Below are positions 60,305-60,793 of a DNA stretch of 60,793 bases, in pieces. A model generated the notes under the pieces. It searched no databases, was not told the DNA's origin, and saw only the letters and a list, made by a program, of their open reading frames with translations. Each line of letters opens with the position of its first letter. Within the stretch, counting starts at the first letter, position 1. A program made the position numbers and the translations under genes. This DNA comes from JARICQ01 sp964527205 (GTDB lineage Bacteria > Bacillota > Clostridia > Tissierellales > Tissierellaceae): positions 1 through 60,793 of the forward strand of contig CAZGQG010000009.1 in NCBI GenBank assembly GCA_964527205.1, written 5' to 3'.

Positions 60305-60428
60305 GGAGGACATGTCCTCCATTCTTTGACTGCCACATCTCATGTATTTCATCGGAAATACTTATGGGATGGGTGCTGGCAAAGGAGCATTTCTTTTAGC
60401 AGTTTATACATTGTAAAACTGCTATAAT
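60305..60428 (+). repeat. Folded 124-base repeat, copy B
   Basis: It has the same length as copy A and is identical at about four of five positions. Differences keep the stems paired: CAC/GTG becomes CAT/ATG and CAGCAG/CTGCTG becomes TAGCAG/CTGCTA. It starts 352 bases after copy A. Confidence 0.75.
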
Positions 60429-60640
60429 GTTTGGAATTTCAATCTTTTTTCTTCTTTTTACAATTAGAATAATAAATCAGAATGAAAAATGAAAATAAAA
60501 ATGGGAAAAATAGGATAAAATTATAATGATAACCCCATGAAATAGCTATTTGATATACTTTTCATATGCTTTTTTCCTGCTATTTAATCATATGATATTT
60601 TCTGATATTGAGATATGGAAAAAGAAGAAATAGAAAAAGA

Positions 60641-60665
60641 GTAAGCGCTGTTTTTTTGCGCTTAC
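60641..60665 (+). other. Hairpin inside the right end of the element
   Basis: GTAAGCGC and GCGCTTAC form a perfect 8-bp stem around TG and seven T. It lies just inside the right-end site array. It might be a terminator-like structure, but the T-run is in the loop. Confidence 0.5.
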
Positions 60666-60672
60666 CCTTATC

Positions 60673-60735
60673 TTAGGGAAGAACATTTAATTGTAGGGAA
60701 GAACATTGTTATTGAAGGAAGATCATTATTAGACA
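60673..60735 (+). repeat. Right-end array of 21-base spaced sites
   Basis: GGGAAGAACATT cores occur in sites beginning at 60673 and 60694, and a variant AGGAAGATCATT in a site beginning at 60715, so the spacing is exactly 21 bases. The last one runs into the tip TTAGACA at 60735. Confidence 0.85.
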
Positions 60736-60744
60736 ACCACAATA

Positions 60745-60777
60745 AAAACAGACGAATTTAAATCTCTCGTCTGTTTT
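60745..60777 (-). terminator. Terminator of a gene beyond the right edge
   Basis: AAAACAGACGA (60745-60755) pairs with TCGTCTGTTTT (60767-60777) around 11 bases. On the minus strand it is followed by five T, so it probably ends a minus-strand gene that lies to the right of the window. Confidence 0.7.
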
Positions 60778-60793
60778 CCATGGCCTTGCTTAT

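Larger units (their letters stand above)
59540..60735. mobile_element. Putative non-autonomous transposon with Tn7/Mu-type ends
   Basis: The left edge reads TGTCTAAGAATGTTCTTCC and the complement of the right edge reads TGTCTAATAATGATCTTCC, giving imperfect inverted ends with TGT/ACA tips. Further copies of the core AATGTTCTTCCC lie inside each end. About 1.2 kb between the ends has no convincing protein gene. Such arrays are binding sites for Tn7- or Mu-like transposases. A clean 5-base target duplication is not visible for these exact tips; a TGT six bases further out on both sides (59534 and 60741) is an alternative edge. The classification is inference. Confidence 0.5.

Noticed and set aside
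59953..60428. Rho-independent terminators as explanation for the hairpins of the 124-base repeats
   Set aside because: The stems lack following T-runs and the whole 124-base unit, loops included, is duplicated.
59540..60735. CRISPR array as explanation for the repeats at the right end
   Set aside because: Repeats are of mixed orientation, spacing is 21 or about 90 bases, there are no spacers of constant length and no cas genes.

Overview
The window comes from an AT-rich, strictly anaerobic member of the Bacillota, most like the Clostridia/Tissierellia group. The reasons are low GC, strong GGAGG ribosome binding sites, frequent TTG and GTG starts, a selenocysteine formate dehydrogenase, pyruvate phosphate dikinase with its regulator, and paired MinD/ferredoxin/NifX genes. 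No rRNA, tRNA or CRISPR array was found. I cannot name the genus from the sequence alone.

Layout. 1-5.9 kb: a possible 3' gene end, oligoendopeptidase F, a membrane acyltransferase, and a ddl-murF wall operon. 5.9-19.4 kb: a molybdopterin and formate dehydrogenase island. It holds moeA-mobB-moaA-moaC on the minus strand, a MoeA-like protein, a four-cluster ferredoxin protein followed by the last 53 codons of a tatC gene, a corrinoid adenosyltransferase, and a minus-strand NuoE-NuoF-mogA-mobA operon. That operon is divergent from a ferritin-like protein and a UGA-containing formate dehydrogenase. Together these genes make bis-MGD cofactor and an NAD-linked formate dehydrogenase. 19.5-27.3 kb: housekeeping transporters, ung, alr and a TrkAH potassium system. 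27.4-31.6 kb: a seven-gene cluster (DUF5320, DUF134, NifX, two ferredoxin-bearing MinD ATPases, Mrp, NifX) behind a promoter with repeated ATATGTTCAT sites. The first gene is interrupted by a 100-N gap that looks like an assembly artefact. 31.6-34.3 kb: a glutamate-cysteine ligase coupled to a glutathionylspermidine-synthase-like ATP-grasp enzyme. 34.4-48.5 kb: HAD phosphatase, sugar-type transporter, phosphodiesterase, ppdK with its regulator, a small SelW-like selenoprotein read through UGA, asd, pcp, a LexA-boxed ydjM-like gene, redox proteins, a GcvT-like protein and a MATE pump. 48.6-51.2 kb: an ECF sigma/anti-sigma operon with two membrane proteins. 51.4-55.0 kb: a GlnK-GlnL two-component system with an alanine/glutamine symporter, and phased GlnL-like boxes upstream of the symporter.

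55.3-60.8 kb is accessory DNA of lower gene density: a membrane hydrolase-like protein, a Pro-Glu-Lys-rich lipoprotein, and an ankyrin protein flanked by 60-bp direct repeats. It ends in a 1.2-kb segment without protein genes. This segment has inverted terminal sequences beginning TGTCTAA and several internal copies of the same 20-bp site, spaced like transposase-binding sites at Tn7-type ends. Inside it are two 124-bp copies of a strongly folded repeat whose differences preserve base pairing. This is the best candidate for something undescribed in the window.

Start sites were moved from the longest reading frame wherever a ribosome binding site and family alignment supported a later codon. 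Functions of named families are established knowledge. Operon logic, operators and the mobile-element reading are inference from sequence.
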